In this document: in pieces, positions 35,928 to 45,285 of the stretch
Position numbering within the stretch: position 1 is the stretch's first letter
Layout: every line of letters starts with the position of its first letter
Source of the DNA: 40CM-2-70-7 sp035631315
GTDB lineage: Bacteria > Gemmatimonadota > Gemmatimonadetes > Gemmatimonadales > GWC2-71-9
Assembly: GCA_035631315.1 (NCBI GenBank)
Contig: DASQIZ010000039.1
Location: 53,576-117,575, forward strand
DNA length: 64,000 bases
Direction: 5' to 3'
The notes under the pieces: generated by a model
Databases searched by the model: none
What the model was told of the DNA's origin: nothing
Seen by the model: the letters and a program-made list of their open reading frames with translations, nothing else
Program-made: the position numbers and the translations under genes

Positions 35928-36895
35928 TGGCGAATCCGAAAGTTCGTGATCTCCTGGCGCGGAAGGCCGAGCCCCTGCAGCTCGAGCCGCTGACGGGTGA
36001 GATCGGGTTCGACAAGGAGATCCCCACGCCCGAGGCGTCAAGCCCGGGCCTGGTCCTGGCCGGCTACACCGGCCGGTTCGTCGGCAACCGGATCCACGTC
36101 CTCGGTGAGACGGAGATCAGCTACCTCACGTCGCTCGATCCGGCCGCGCGGCGCGCGAGCCTGGAGAATTTCTTCAGGTTTGAGCTGCCGGTGGTCGTGA
36201 TCAGCAAGGGACAGTCTCCTCCCGCGGAGTTGGTCGAGCTGGCGCAAGCACGAGGGGTGGCGCTGGTCCGTACCCAGCTGAAAACGGCGGAATTCTACCG
36301 CCGCCTCAAGCCCTTCCTCGACGATGCGTTCGCGCCCACGACGACGACCCATGCGTCACTTGCTGACGTTTTCGGCGTGGGTCTCTTGTTCATGGGACGC
36401 TCCGGCATCGGCAAGAGCGAGTGCGTACTGGACCTGGTGGAGCGGGGGCATCGGCTCGTGGCGGATGACGTGGTCCACGTCACCCGCCGGGGGAACGATG
36501 TCCTGATCGGGCGCGGGCACGAGCTCTCCCGGCACTTCATGGAGATCCGGGGCGTCGGCCTCATCGACATCAAAGCGCTCTTCGGCATCCGTGCCGTCCG
36601 CCAGCAAAAGCGTATCGAGGTAGTGGTGCAGCTCGAGGACTGGGATGCCAACCGCGAGTATGACCGGACCGGGCTGGATCGCCAGGAAACTGCGCTTTTG
36701 GGCGTTTCTCTACCCCTCGTGACCGTGCCGCTGAACCCCGGCAAGAATCTGACGGTTATTTGTGAGGTGGTGGCGATGAACCACCTCCTGCGATATGGCG
36801 GCGTAGACTCCGCCAAGGAATTCAACGACCGGCTCATGCGCACGATGCGGCAGCGCCGGGACGTCGGTACGTATCTCGAGGAAGACGATGAGTAA
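35927..36895 (+). CDS. hprK: HprK, HPr kinase/phosphorylase
   Basis: Phosphorylates and dephosphorylates HPr on the regulatory serine. 322 aa. Walker A GRSGIGKSE (157-165), the downstream GHRLVADD, and the HprK signature EIRGVGLIDIKALFG (about 207-221) are intact, as is the catalytic His-containing HASLADVFG. Its substrate HPr is encoded five genes downstream and keeps the serine (S48). GTG start at 35927 overlapping the glycosyltransferase stop by one base; it overlaps the EIIA gene by eight. Confidence 0.95.
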   Translation: MANPKVRDLLARKAEPLQLEPLTGEIGFDKEIPTPEASSPGLVLAGYTGRFVGNRIHVLGETEISYLTSLDPAARRASLENFFRFELPVVVISKGQSPPAELVELAQARGVALVRTQLKTAEFYRRLKPFLDDAFAPTTTTHASLADVFGVGLLFMGRSGIGKSECVLDLVERGHRLVADDVVHVTRRGNDVLIGRGHELSRHFMEIRGVGLIDIKALFGIRAVRQQKRIEVVVQLEDWDANREYDRTGLDRQETALLGVSLPLVTVPLNPGKNLTVICEVVAMNHLLRYGGVDSAKEFNDRLMRTMRQRRDVGTYLEEDDE

Positions 36896-37271
36896 TCCTC
36901 TGCGGGGCGTCGTGGTCTCCCACGCCGGCCTCGCGCAGTCCCTGGTCACGGCGGCCGAGCATATCTCGGGGGTCCGAGACGCGCTCGTCCCGGTGACGAA
37001 CGAGGGCTGCGACGGCGGGTCACTCAAGGAGCGCATCGGTGAGGCCATCGGAGAGGGTCCGGCGGTGGTGTTCGTGGACCTCCCCGGTGGCTCCTGCCTC
37101 GCCGGCGCGGTGCGGATCTCACGGGACCAGGGCCGCGGCATCGCGGTGGTCACCGGCGTGAACCTCGCCATGCTCCTGGACTTCGTCTTCCATCGGGACC
37201 TGCCGCCGGCTGAGGCGGCACAGCGAGCCGTCGACGCGGGGGGGCGCGCCATCCGGATACCGCCGGCGTGA
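36888..37271 (+). CDS. PTS EIIA component, mannose family
   Basis: 127 aa. The phospho-accepting histidine is H12 in VVVSHAGLAQSL. DLPGGSC and TGVNLAML are typical of the ManX/EIIA-Man fold. It is encoded as a separate domain. It takes phosphate from HPr and passes it to EIIB, the next gene (GTGA overlap). Confidence 0.9.
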   Translation: MSNPLRGVVVSHAGLAQSLVTAAEHISGVRDALVPVTNEGCDGGSLKERIGEAIGEGPAVVFVDLPGGSCLAGAVRISRDQGRGIAVVTGVNLAMLLDFVFHRDLPPAEAAQRAVDAGGRAIRIPPA

Positions 37272-37744
37272 GCCTCGTGGTGGTGCGGGTGGATGACCGC
37301 CTCATCCACGGTCAGGTGGTGGTGGGTTGGGGCCAGCCGCTCGGCTTGCAGTTCATCGCTCTGGTCGACGACAAAGTGCGCGCGTCCGACTGGGAGCAGG
37401 ACCTCTACCGCATGGGGGTCCCGCCCGGCATGGAGGCGGTGTTCGCCTCGGTCGACGAAGCCGCGCGGCGCTATGACGACTGGGTGAAGGACGCCCGCGT
37501 CGGCCTCCTGCTGACCGGTGACATCGATACCGTCATCGCCCTCGTCGACAGGATCCCCAAGCTCCGCCGGGTGACCCTCGGCGGCATTCATCACAAGCCC
37601 GGGCGCTCGGAGCGCCTCCGGTACGTCTATCTCGCCGACGACGAGGTCGCGAAGCTGCGCGCCCTGGTGTCGCGGGGAGTCGAGGTCGTCGCCCAGGATG
37701 TGCCCACCGCGCGCGCCGTCCCGCTCGCGGAGTTCGCGAAGTGA
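37268..37744 (+). CDS. PTS EIIB component, mannose/fructose/sorbose family
   Basis: 158 aa. VRVDDRLIHGQVVVGW carries the phosphorylated H14, and TLGGIHHKPG is a family motif. GTG start; GTGA overlaps on both sides. It should phosphorylate the sugar bound by the EIIC/EIID pair. Confidence 0.92.
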   Translation: MSLVVVRVDDRLIHGQVVVGWGQPLGLQFIALVDDKVRASDWEQDLYRMGVPPGMEAVFASVDEAARRYDDWVKDARVGLLLTGDIDTVIALVDRIPKLRRVTLGGIHHKPGRSERLRYVYLADDEVAKLRALVSRGVEVVAQDVPTARAVPLAEFAK

Positions 37745-38415
37745 TTCCGCACGGGTGGGAGCTGCTGGCGCTGGGCGCCATCGTCGGACTCGACCTGGTC
37801 TCGTTTCCGCAGATCATGCTCGCAAGGCCCATCGTCGCGGGGTCGGTCGCCGGGCTCCTGCTCGGTGACGTGGGCGCGGGACTTCGCATCGGCGTGCTCT
37901 TCGAGCTCTTCCAGTACGACATCCTGCCCGTCGGCGCGACACGATATCCCGAATACGGCCCCGCGACCGTCATCGCCGTCGGGGCGGTGCACACGTTCGC
38001 CCTGCCGTTCGGCATCGGTCTCGCCACTGTCGTAGGCCTCTTCACCGCCATGATCGGCGGGATGTCACTCCAGGTCCTCCGGCGGCTCAACACGCGCGCG
38101 GTCACGGCGGCAGCGCCGGCACTCGAGCGCGGGGACGTGCGCGTCTTGTACCGCCTGCATTTCGCCGGCGCCGGGAGGGATCTCGCGCGTGCGGCGCTCG
38201 TCACGGCGTTTGGCCTCGGGCTGGTCGCACTTACCCGCGCATTCGTGGTGCCGGCGCTTTCGCACCGGGGCGAGCGCCTGCTGTCGGTGGCCGCCACCGG
38301 TGCCGCTCTGGCCGCGGGCGCGGCCGGCACAATACGCCTGGTGGGACTCGGCACTCATCTCAAATGGCTCGCCGCGGGACTGGTGGGCGGGATCGTGGTG
38401 GCATGGCTGATCTGA
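37741..38415 (+). CDS. PTS EIIC component, mannose family
   Basis: 224 aa integral membrane protein of about six or seven helices, somewhat shorter than the 260 or so of ManY. GLRIGVLFELFQYDILPVGATRYPEYGPA (about 56-84) is the conserved substrate-pocket region of the family. GTG start; overlaps EIID by 13 bases. Sugar specificity cannot be read. Confidence 0.88.
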   Translation: MIPHGWELLALGAIVGLDLVSFPQIMLARPIVAGSVAGLLLGDVGAGLRIGVLFELFQYDILPVGATRYPEYGPATVIAVGAVHTFALPFGIGLATVVGLFTAMIGGMSLQVLRRLNTRAVTAAAPALERGDVRVLYRLHFAGAGRDLARAALVTAFGLGLVALTRAFVVPALSHRGERLLSVAATGAALAAGAAGTIRLVGLGTHLKWLAAGLVGGIVVAWLI

Positions 38416-39146
38416 AGGCCCGGCCGCGGTTGCTGGCGTCATTGCTACGCCTCTTCACGGTCCAGGCGTCGTGGAACTACGAGCGTCTCATCGGCGTGGG
38501 GACCGGCGTCGCCGCCGAGCCCCTGTTGCGTGACCTGGATCCGGAGCGATATCGCGCGGCCCTGGGGCGCGCGTCCCGGTACTTCAACGCGCACCCCTAT
38601 CTGAGCGGAGCGGGGGCCGGGGCGTTGGCGCGCGCCGAAATCGATGGCGTTCCCGCCGAACAGATCGAGCGTCTGCGGGGGGCGCTCGCGGGTCCCCTGG
38701 GCTCGATCGGCGACCGGCTGGTGTGGGCCGGCTGGCTTCCCACACTCTCGGCGCTGACGCTGGCGGCGGTGACCTGGCGAGGTGGATTCGCCGCAGTCGC
38801 CCTGTTCCTGATCGTGTATAACGTGGGGCACGTCGCGCTGCGGTGGTGGGCGTTGCGGGCGGGGTGGACGTATGGGCCGCGCGTGGCGCAGGCGCTTCAC
38901 GAGCCCTGGATGCGCCGGGCGGGGCAGTACCTCGGTCCCGCGACGGCGCTGGCGCTGGGGTTCGCGTTGCCCATGGTGGCCCAGTGGTCGGGCGATGCGT
39001 TTCGAGGCTGGGCCCGCATCACTCTGGCGGTCGCCGCAGCGGTGGCGTTCGGGTTGCTCCGGTGGCGTCCTGACATCCTCAGCGGACTGCGGCTGGGGCT
39101 CGTACTCGTCGTAATCGCGCTCGTCGCGGGGGTGATATGGCGGTAG
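38403..39146 (+). CDS. PTS EIID component, mannose family
   Basis: 247 aa. The N-terminal FTVQASWNYERLIGVG is the EIID hallmark, followed by GSIGDRLVWAGWLPTLSAL and several C-terminal helices. EIID occurs only in mannose-type systems and pairs with EIIC. ATG 38403 chosen within the end of EIIC. It is shorter than the usual 270-300. Overlaps HPr by ten bases. Confidence 0.9.
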   Translation: MADLKARPRLLASLLRLFTVQASWNYERLIGVGTGVAAEPLLRDLDPERYRAALGRASRYFNAHPYLSGAGAGALARAEIDGVPAEQIERLRGALAGPLGSIGDRLVWAGWLPTLSALTLAAVTWRGGFAAVALFLIVYNVGHVALRWWALRAGWTYGPRVAQALHEPWMRRAGQYLGPATALALGFALPMVAQWSGDAFRGWARITLAVAAAVAFGLLRWRPDILSGLRLGLVLVVIALVAGVIWR

Positions 39147-39421
39147 TCGAGCGCGAGGCCACGATCGTGAACCCGCTGGGGGTGCATGCGCGCCCGGCGG
39201 CGGAGTTCGTGAAAACGGCGAACAAGTTTTCCGCGTCCATCGAAGTCCGGCGCGGTGAAGTGTCCGTGAACGGCAAGAGCATCATGGGCGTGATGATGCT
39301 GGCCGCGGAGCAGGGCGCGACCCTCATCATCGCCGCCAATGGCGACGACGCCGAAACCGCCGTGGACGTGCTCTGCGCGCTGGTGGCGGCCGGCTTCAAT
39401 GAAATGGACCTTACGGAATGA
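39137..39421 (+). CDS. ptsH: HPr, phosphocarrier protein
   Basis: 94 aa. Catalytic H17 in NPLGVHARPAAEFV and the regulatory serine S48 in NGKSIMGVMML are both present, so it can be a substrate for EI and for HprK. GTG/ATG context: ATG at 39137, overlap with ptsI by four bases. Confidence 0.95.
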   Translation: MAVVEREATIVNPLGVHARPAAEFVKTANKFSASIEVRRGEVSVNGKSIMGVMMLAAEQGATLIIAANGDDAETAVDVLCALVAAGFNEMDLTE

Positions 39422-41217
39422 CGGATCGCACACTGCGGGGCATCGGAGTGTCTCCGGGCATCGCCATCGGTCCGGCGGTGTCGGTGCAGACCACGTTGCC
39501 CGAAGTGCCGCACCGGGTGGTGCCGCGCACTCAGGTCGAGAAGGAAGTCCGCCGTCTGCGCGCCGCGGTCCGCGACGTGCGCCGCCACCTGGGTGAGCTC
39601 CGCAAGCTCGCGGAGGTGGAGGCCGGCGCGGACGAGGCGCGGATCTTCGACGCGCAGATCCTCATGCTCGAGGACAAGTCGTTCCTGGGATCCGTCGAAG
39701 AGCTGATCCGGAAGAACCACCTCACCGCCGAGAAGGCGTATGAGTACCAGGCGCTTGAAGTGCGGGACGCCTGGGCGGCGACGACCAGCCCCCGGCTCAA
39801 GGAGCGACTGGCCGATCTGAACGGCGTCACCATCCAGGTCGTCCGCCACCTCCTTCATAAGGGTGACCTGGTGGCGGGCGGCATCCGGGAACCCTCCATC
39901 CTCGTAGCCCACGAGCTCGGACCCGGCATCACCGTCCAGTTCGGCCGCGACCGGGTACTCGGCCTCGTGAGTGAAGAGGGGACGCGCACCTCGCACGCCG
40001 CGATTCTGGCGCACTCCATGGGCATGCCGGCGGTGATGGGGCTGACCGGCGCGCTCGAGCGCATCAAGTCCGGTACGATGCTGATCGTCGACGGCACCCG
40101 CGGTGTGGTGATCCTCGATCCGAGCAAGGACGAGATCGCTACCGCACGGGCGATGGACACCCGCCGCAAGCAGATCGCACGGCAGGCCGAGGAAGGCGCG
40201 AGCCTGCCGGCGGTGACCACCGACGGCATTCACATCAATGTCCGCGGCAACGTCGACCTGCCCGAAGAGATCAAGGCCGCGAAGGAGCACGGCGCCGAAG
40301 GCGTGGGGCTCCTGCGCACGGAGTTCCTCATCACCGGGCACACCAAGCTCCCGACCGAGGACGAGCAGGCGAAGTACTTCAAGAAGGTGGGAGATGCATT
40401 TCCCGGTCACCCGATCGTGATCCGGACCTACGATCTGGGTGGCGACAAATTTCCGGCTCCCTTCCGCGCGCCGCCCGAAGCCAACCCGTTCCTGGGGTGG
40501 CGGGCGATCCGCGTGTGCCTCGATCAGCCCGAGATGTTCCGGGTGCAGATCCGGGCTGCGCTCCGCGCTGCCGCCCACGTGCCCATTCATCTGATGATCC
40601 CGCTCGTCACCCGTTTGTCTGAAGTCGAGGCAACGCGCGAGCTGGTGGCGGACGAGGCGCAGCGCCTGAAGGCCGCCGGCATCCCGGCGGCTGAGACCGT
40701 GCCCGTTGGAGTCATGGTCGAGACGCCCGCGGCGGCGGTCATGGCCGACCGCCTGGCGGAGATCGCCGACTTCCTGTCCGTGGGGACGAACGACCTCACG
40801 CAGTACACGCTCGCGGTGGACCGGAGCAACGCCCGTCTGGCGAATCGCTTCACGCCTCACGATCCGAGTGTCCTGCGGCTTCTGAAGCTGGTCGCCGAAG
40901 CGGCCCGGACCGCCCGGAAACCCGCGAGCGTCTGTGGGGAAATGGCGTCCGAGCCCATCTCGGCGTTCCTCTTGCTGGGTCTTGGCTACGAGACACTGTC
41001 GGTGGCGCCTCCGGCGCTGCCGGTCATTCGCTGGCTGGTGCGTCAAGTGAGCCGGGAGCAGGCGATGTCCGCGGCGGCGGCCGCGCTGGCCGCGCGATCC
41101 GCGGACCTGGCGCTCGACATTTTGCGTTACGCGTTGGCGGAAGCCGTGGATATGAAGCTCCTCGATCCCGACGCGCGGTTGCCCGGGGGACGCACCTCGG
41201 CTAGCTTGCCCAGCTAA
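39418..41217 (+). CDS. ptsI: PtsI, PTS enzyme I
   Basis: PEP-dependent kinase of HPr. 599 aa. The N-terminal HPr-binding helices are followed by the phospho-His H193 in GTRTSHAAILAHS, the PEP-binding barrel with GLLRTEFL, TYDLGGDKFPAPF and LSVGTNDLTQYTLAVDR, and the conserved Cys in SVCGEMAS. Last gene of the long rib-nusB-PTS chain; 16 bases precede metK. Confidence 0.96.
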   Translation: MTDRTLRGIGVSPGIAIGPAVSVQTTLPEVPHRVVPRTQVEKEVRRLRAAVRDVRRHLGELRKLAEVEAGADEARIFDAQILMLEDKSFLGSVEELIRKNHLTAEKAYEYQALEVRDAWAATTSPRLKERLADLNGVTIQVVRHLLHKGDLVAGGIREPSILVAHELGPGITVQFGRDRVLGLVSEEGTRTSHAAILAHSMGMPAVMGLTGALERIKSGTMLIVDGTRGVVILDPSKDEIATARAMDTRRKQIARQAEEGASLPAVTTDGIHINVRGNVDLPEEIKAAKEHGAEGVGLLRTEFLITGHTKLPTEDEQAKYFKKVGDAFPGHPIVIRTYDLGGDKFPAPFRAPPEANPFLGWRAIRVCLDQPEMFRVQIRAALRAAAHVPIHLMIPLVTRLSEVEATRELVADEAQRLKAAGIPAAETVPVGVMVETPAAAVMADRLAEIADFLSVGTNDLTQYTLAVDRSNARLANRFTPHDPSVLRLLKLVAEAARTARKPASVCGEMASEPISAFLLLGLGYETLSVAPPALPVIRWLVRQVSREQAMSAAAAALAARSADLALDILRYALAEAVDMKLLDPDARLPGGRTSASLPS

Positions 41218-41233
41218 AGGGAGACACAACCAC

Positions 41234-42427
41234 ATGTTGGACGCTCGCCACGTTTTCACGTCCGAGTCCGTCACCGAAGGGCATCCCGACAAGATCGCGG
41301 ACCAGATTTCGGACGCGATTCTCGACGCCATTCTGACCAATGACTCCGCGGCCCGGGTCGCCTGTGAAACGCTGGTGACGACGGGCATGGCGGTGGTGGC
41401 GGGCGAGATCACGACCTCGACCTACGTCCATATCCCGGACATCGTCCGGGGCACCATCAAGGCGATCGGGTACACGGACGCGAGCTACGGGTTCGATGCC
41501 GAGACCTGTGCCGTGCTCACGACCATCGACCGCCAGTCCGCGGATATCGCGATGGGCGTCGACATCGGCGGGGCAGGCGACCAGGGGATGATGTTCGGGT
41601 ATGCCTCCAACGAGACGGCCTCCCTCATGCCCCTGCCGATCGTGTTGGCACACCGGCTCGCAGAGCGGCTGGCCGCGGTGCGGAAAGACGGGACGCTCCC
41701 GTACCTCCGGCCCGACGGCAAGACGCAGGTCAGTGTGGTGTACGAGGGCTCGCGCCCCGTCGGGATCAGCAAAGTCGTGGTCTCCACGCAGCACTCCGAC
41801 CGGATCAAGGCGAATGAGCTGCGCGAGGCCGTGATCAAGGCCGTCGTGACGCCCGTGCTCGCCGATGCCGGTTTCACGGTGTCCGACGCGGATGTCCTCG
41901 TGAACCCGACGGGCCGATTCGTGGTGGGAGGGCCGCAGGGTGACGCCGGACTCACCGGGCGCAAGATCATCGTCGACACCTACGGCGGAATGGCCCGTCA
42001 CGGGGGCGGCGCGTTCAGCGGCAAGGACCCCTCGAAGGTGGATCGTTCCGCCGCCTACGCGATGCGCTGGGTTGCGAAAAACGTCGTGCAGGCCGGGCTC
42101 GCCGCCCGGTGCGAGGCGCAGGTTGCCTACGCGATCGGCGTGGCGGACCCGGTGTCCGTCATGGTCGACACCTTCGGCACCGGCCAGGTGCCCGAAGCGG
42201 CCCTGGAGGACGCGGTCCGCGACGTGTTCGACCTCACGCCGGCCGGCATCATCAAGGCGCTCGACCTCCGTCGGCCGCTGTACAGGCCCACTGCGGCGTA
42301 CGGCCACTTCGGCCGTGAGCCCGGTGCCAACGGTCTCTTCTCCTGGGAACGGACCAATCGTGTGGAGGAGCTGCGCCTGGCGGTGCAGCGCTCCAAGCAC
42401 TACGCCTCTTCCAAGGTTTCGGCATGA
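41234..42427 (+). CDS. metK: MetK, S-adenosylmethionine synthetase
   Basis: Makes SAM from methionine and ATP. 397 aa. FTSESVTEGHPDKIADQISDA (ATP site) at the N-terminus, GAGDQGMMFGYA (about 115-126) and GGGAFSGKDPSKVDRSAAY (about 256-274) are the family signatures. AAGGGAGA sits before the ATG. No SAM riboswitch fits in the 16-base gap. It overlaps ahcY by four bases; together they form the SAM cycle. Confidence 0.97.
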   Translation: MLDARHVFTSESVTEGHPDKIADQISDAILDAILTNDSAARVACETLVTTGMAVVAGEITTSTYVHIPDIVRGTIKAIGYTDASYGFDAETCAVLTTIDRQSADIAMGVDIGGAGDQGMMFGYASNETASLMPLPIVLAHRLAERLAAVRKDGTLPYLRPDGKTQVSVVYEGSRPVGISKVVVSTQHSDRIKANELREAVIKAVVTPVLADAGFTVSDADVLVNPTGRFVVGGPQGDAGLTGRKIIVDTYGGMARHGGGAFSGKDPSKVDRSAAYAMRWVAKNVVQAGLAARCEAQVAYAIGVADPVSVMVDTFGTGQVPEAALEDAVRDVFDLTPAGIIKALDLRRPLYRPTAAYGHFGREPGANGLFSWERTNRVEELRLAVQRSKHYASSKVSA

Positions 42428-43773
42428 CGCCCACGACCACCGCACACCCCTCGCAGTCCGACATCAAGAATCCGGCGCTGGCCGCCGAAGGACGCCGCCG
42501 CGCCGAATGGGCCGAGCGCTCGATGCCGGTGTTGCGGCAGGTGCGGGAGCGGTTCGTCCGGGAGAAGCCGCTGGCGGGCCGGAAGCTGGCGGCGTGCCTG
42601 CACGTCACCAGCGAGACCGCGAACCTGATGGTCACGCTGAAGGCCGGTGGTGCGGACGTCGCGCTCTGCGCCTCGAATCCGCTTTCCACCCAGGACGACA
42701 TTGCGGCACATCTCGTGTCGCACCATGGCATCAAGGTGTTCGCCATCAAGGGCGAAGATCACGAGACCTATTACGAGCATATCCGGGCGGCGCTCGCCCA
42801 TCAGTCCGACATCACGATGGATGATGGCGCGGACCTGGTCGGCGCGCTTCACATGATCGCCCTCAACCGTCTCGACGACCTCGCGCCGCCGGTGCGGCGG
42901 TGGGTGGAAAAGATGTCCCCGGCGGAGCGCACCGAGCTGGTGAAACGGGTGATCGGGTCTACGGAAGAGACCACGACCGGCGTCATTCGCCTTAAGGCGA
43001 TGGCGAAGGACGGCGTGCTGCAATTCCCGGTGGTCGCCGTCAACGATTCGGATACCAAGCACTTGTTCGACAACCGCTACGGCACCGGCCAGTCGACGCT
43101 CGATGGGATCCTCCGCGCGACGAATCTCCTCATCGCCGGGAGCACCGTGGTGGTGGCGGGGTACGGATGGTGTGGCCGGGGGTTCGCGATGCGCGCGCGG
43201 GGCGCAGGGGCCACCGTGATCGTGACGGAAATCGACCCGCTGAAAGCGCTCGAGGCCCAGATGGACGGGTTCCAGGTTGCGCCGATGGCCGTGGCCGCGA
43301 AGGTCGGCGACATCTTCGTCACCCTCACGGGCAACGTGCACGTCATCCGTCTCGAGCATATGCAGGCCATGAAAGACGGTGCGGTGATCGCGAACTCGGG
43401 CCATTTCAACGTCGAAATCGACCTCGACGCCCTGAAGGGGGCGGCGAAGGGGCCCGACCACGTCCGCGAGCTGGTCGAAGGCTGGAATCTGGGCGGCAAG
43501 AAGATCTTCGTGCTGGCGGATGGCCGGCTCGTGAACCTCGCCGCGGCCGAAGGGCATCCGGCGAGCGTGATGGACATGTCCTTCGCGAATCAGGCGCTGG
43601 CCGCGGAGTACGTGGTCAAGGAGTCCAAGAAGCTCAGCAAGGACGTGCACCGCATTCCACGCGAGCTGGATCAGGACATTGCCCGGCTCAAGCTCGCCGG
43701 GATGGGCGTCGCCATTGACACCCTCACGGCGGAGCAGAAGAAGTATCTGGCTTCGTGGGACATGGGGACCTGA
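42424..43773 (+). CDS. ahcY: AhcY, adenosylhomocysteinase
   Basis: Splits S-adenosylhomocysteine to adenosine and homocysteine with bound NAD. 449 aa. CASNPLSTQDDIAA and HETYYEH (about 111-117) line the active site; VVVAGYGWCGRGFA (about 240-253) is the NAD Rossmann motif; NSGHFNVEID follows. It ends KKYLASWDMGT, without the C-terminal KPDHYRY tail of the mesophilic form, as in the Thermotoga/archaeal type. ATG start overlapping metK by four bases. Confidence 0.96.
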   Translation: MTPTTTAHPSQSDIKNPALAAEGRRRAEWAERSMPVLRQVRERFVREKPLAGRKLAACLHVTSETANLMVTLKAGGADVALCASNPLSTQDDIAAHLVSHHGIKVFAIKGEDHETYYEHIRAALAHQSDITMDDGADLVGALHMIALNRLDDLAPPVRRWVEKMSPAERTELVKRVIGSTEETTTGVIRLKAMAKDGVLQFPVVAVNDSDTKHLFDNRYGTGQSTLDGILRATNLLIAGSTVVVAGYGWCGRGFAMRARGAGATVIVTEIDPLKALEAQMDGFQVAPMAVAAKVGDIFVTLTGNVHVIRLEHMQAMKDGAVIANSGHFNVEIDLDALKGAAKGPDHVRELVEGWNLGGKKIFVLADGRLVNLAAAEGHPASVMDMSFANQALAAEYVVKESKKLSKDVHRIPRELDQDIARLKLAGMGVAIDTLTAEQKKYLASWDMGT

Positions 43774-43783
43774 GCATACGACT

Positions 43784-44305
43784 ATGAAAGAAGTCCGCGT
43801 CGCCAATCTGGGTCTCGACCGGACCAACAACACGCCCGTAGTGATTTTGCGGGAGTCGGATGGCGAGCGGGTGCTGCCGATCTGGATCGGCCCGGCGGAG
43901 GCAAGCGCGATCGCGATGGAGCTGGCCGGAGTGAAGTCGTCCCGGCCGCTCACCCACGACCTCCTGAAGCAGGTCATCGTGGGACTTGGCGCCGAGCTGC
44001 GGAAGATCATCATCACCGCGGTGAAGGACAGCACGTACTACGCGGAGCTGCATCTGTATCGCGGCGACCAGATCATCCAGGTCGACGCCCGTCCATCAGA
44101 CTCGATCGCCCTCGCGCTCCGGCTGCAGGCCCCGATTCTGACGGCGGACGAGCTCCTTCAGCACACCGTGATCGAAACCACTGATACGATCGGCGAAAGC
44201 ACCGGTCCCTCCGGCGAGCGGACCAGCGGACCCCTCGACGCTGATGCGCTCAAGACATACCTCCAAAACCTCGATCCTGAAGATTTCGGCAAGTTCACTC
44301 CCTAA
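43784..44305 (+). CDS. bifunctional nuclease family protein (DUF151)
   Basis: 173 aa. VILRESDGERVLPIWIGPAEASAIAMEL (about 20-47), RPLTHDLL and VDARPSDSIALALRLQAPI (about 98-116) are the DUF151/BFN core. The C-terminal tail is acidic. Plant BFN members cut RNA and DNA, but the bacterial role is unsettled. ATG 43784, ten bases after ahcY with no evident Shine-Dalgarno. Confidence 0.85.
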   Translation: MKEVRVANLGLDRTNNTPVVILRESDGERVLPIWIGPAEASAIAMELAGVKSSRPLTHDLLKQVIVGLGAELRKIIITAVKDSTYYAELHLYRGDQIIQVDARPSDSIALALRLQAPILTADELLQHTVIETTDTIGESTGPSGERTSGPLDADALKTYLQNLDPEDFGKFTP

Positions 44306-45278
44306 CGCGCTGCTCCTGAGCCTCTGGGGTCTGGTGGGCGGAGCGGGAGTGGCGAGTGGACAGTCGGTAACACTGACCGGGGCCGTCACCCTCGGCTACG
44401 CTCATCCACATCCCCTCACTGGCGCTACGGTCACCCTCCACCGGGTGACGATGCTGGTGCAGGGCCCCGTCGACTCCACCCGGCTGGACGCGAGGGGGCA
44501 ATACCGGCTCCACATCGCTTCTGTCGATTCGACCGCCACCTACCTGATCAGCGTGTTGCACGACGGCGTGGGCTATTTCTCGGAGCCCATCCGGCCGCTG
44601 CGTGGCGGCCCCGGAGGAGGGACGCAAGTCGACACGCTGCGGGTGTACGACACGTCGGTGGACGGACCTCCCCTCAGCGTGAGCAAGCGTCTCGTGTCGG
44701 TGGCCTCGCCCAAGCAGGACGGGTCACGGGAAGTACTGGAAATCGCGGTGCTGGCGAATCCCGGAGAGACGACGCGCATTGCCGCCGACACGCTCCACCC
44801 GGTGTGGACCACGGCGCTGCCCGCGGGTGTCATTCAGTTCTCGGTGGGACAGGGGGACTTCTCCGCGGATGCCGTGGCGCGACGCGGCGATTCAGTCGCG
44901 CTGTTCGGCGCCGTGCAGCCGGGCGGAGGGCGCCAGGTGTCGTACAGTTATCTGATTCCTGGCGGTACGTCGCCCGTGATGCTCCCCGTCGATCATCCTC
45001 TCGACAACTTGATGCTCCTGCTCGAAGACACCACCGCGCGGGTCACCGGCCCCGGGTTGCGCGCACTGGGCGTGCGGATCCTCGAGACCCGGCATTTCGC
45101 CGAGTACCAGATCGATCACGTGAAAGCGGGGGCGCTCGTGGCGATCGAGTTCCCGCGCGGCCGGTTCCGGATCGAGTCTCTCGTGCCCTTCATCGCCGTC
45201 CTCGCGGGTGTGGTGCTCGCAGGCGGATTCTGGATGGCCTTGCGGCGTCCGCGCGCGCCCGCTAGCATAGCCTCGTAG
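44244..45278 (+). CDS. exported protein with carboxypeptidase-regulatory-like N-terminal domain
   Basis: 344 aa from ATG 44244, overlapping the nuclease gene by 62 bases; no start codon nearer the signal peptide is in frame. The signal peptide core is LPNALLLSLWGLVGGAGVASGQ. The next stretch (VTLTGAVTLGYAHPHPLTGATVTLHRV) looks like a CarboxypepD_reg/Ig-like domain, and a C-terminal helix (about 315-335) ends in a basic RRPRAP, giving a periplasmic domain anchored in the inner membrane. Role unknown. The btu promoter lies inside its 3' end. Confidence 0.55.
   Translation: MRSRHTSKTSILKISASSLPNALLLSLWGLVGGAGVASGQSVTLTGAVTLGYAHPHPLTGATVTLHRVTMLVQGPVDSTRLDARGQYRLHIASVDSTATYLISVLHDGVGYFSEPIRPLRGGPGGGTQVDTLRVYDTSVDGPPLSVSKRLVSVASPKQDGSREVLEIAVLANPGETTRIAADTLHPVWTTALPAGVIQFSVGQGDFSADAVARRGDSVALFGAVQPGGGRQVSYSYLIPGGTSPVMLPVDHPLDNLMLLLEDTTARVTGPGLRALGVRILETRHFAEYQIDHVKAGALVAIEFPRGRFRIESLVPFIAVLAGVVLAGGFWMALRRPRAPASIAS
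45240..45268 (+). promoter_or_regulatory. promoter of the cobalamin uptake operon
   Basis: TTGCGG (45240-45245), 17-base spacer and TAGCAT (45263-45268). The predicted start near 45275 is about ten bases before the first riboswitch helix. Confidence 0.5.
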
Positions 45279-45285
45279 TCCAAAA

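Noticed and set aside
41218..41233. SAM or SAH riboswitch before metK-ahcY
   Set aside because: Only 16 bases separate ptsI and metK; nothing there can fold as an aptamer.
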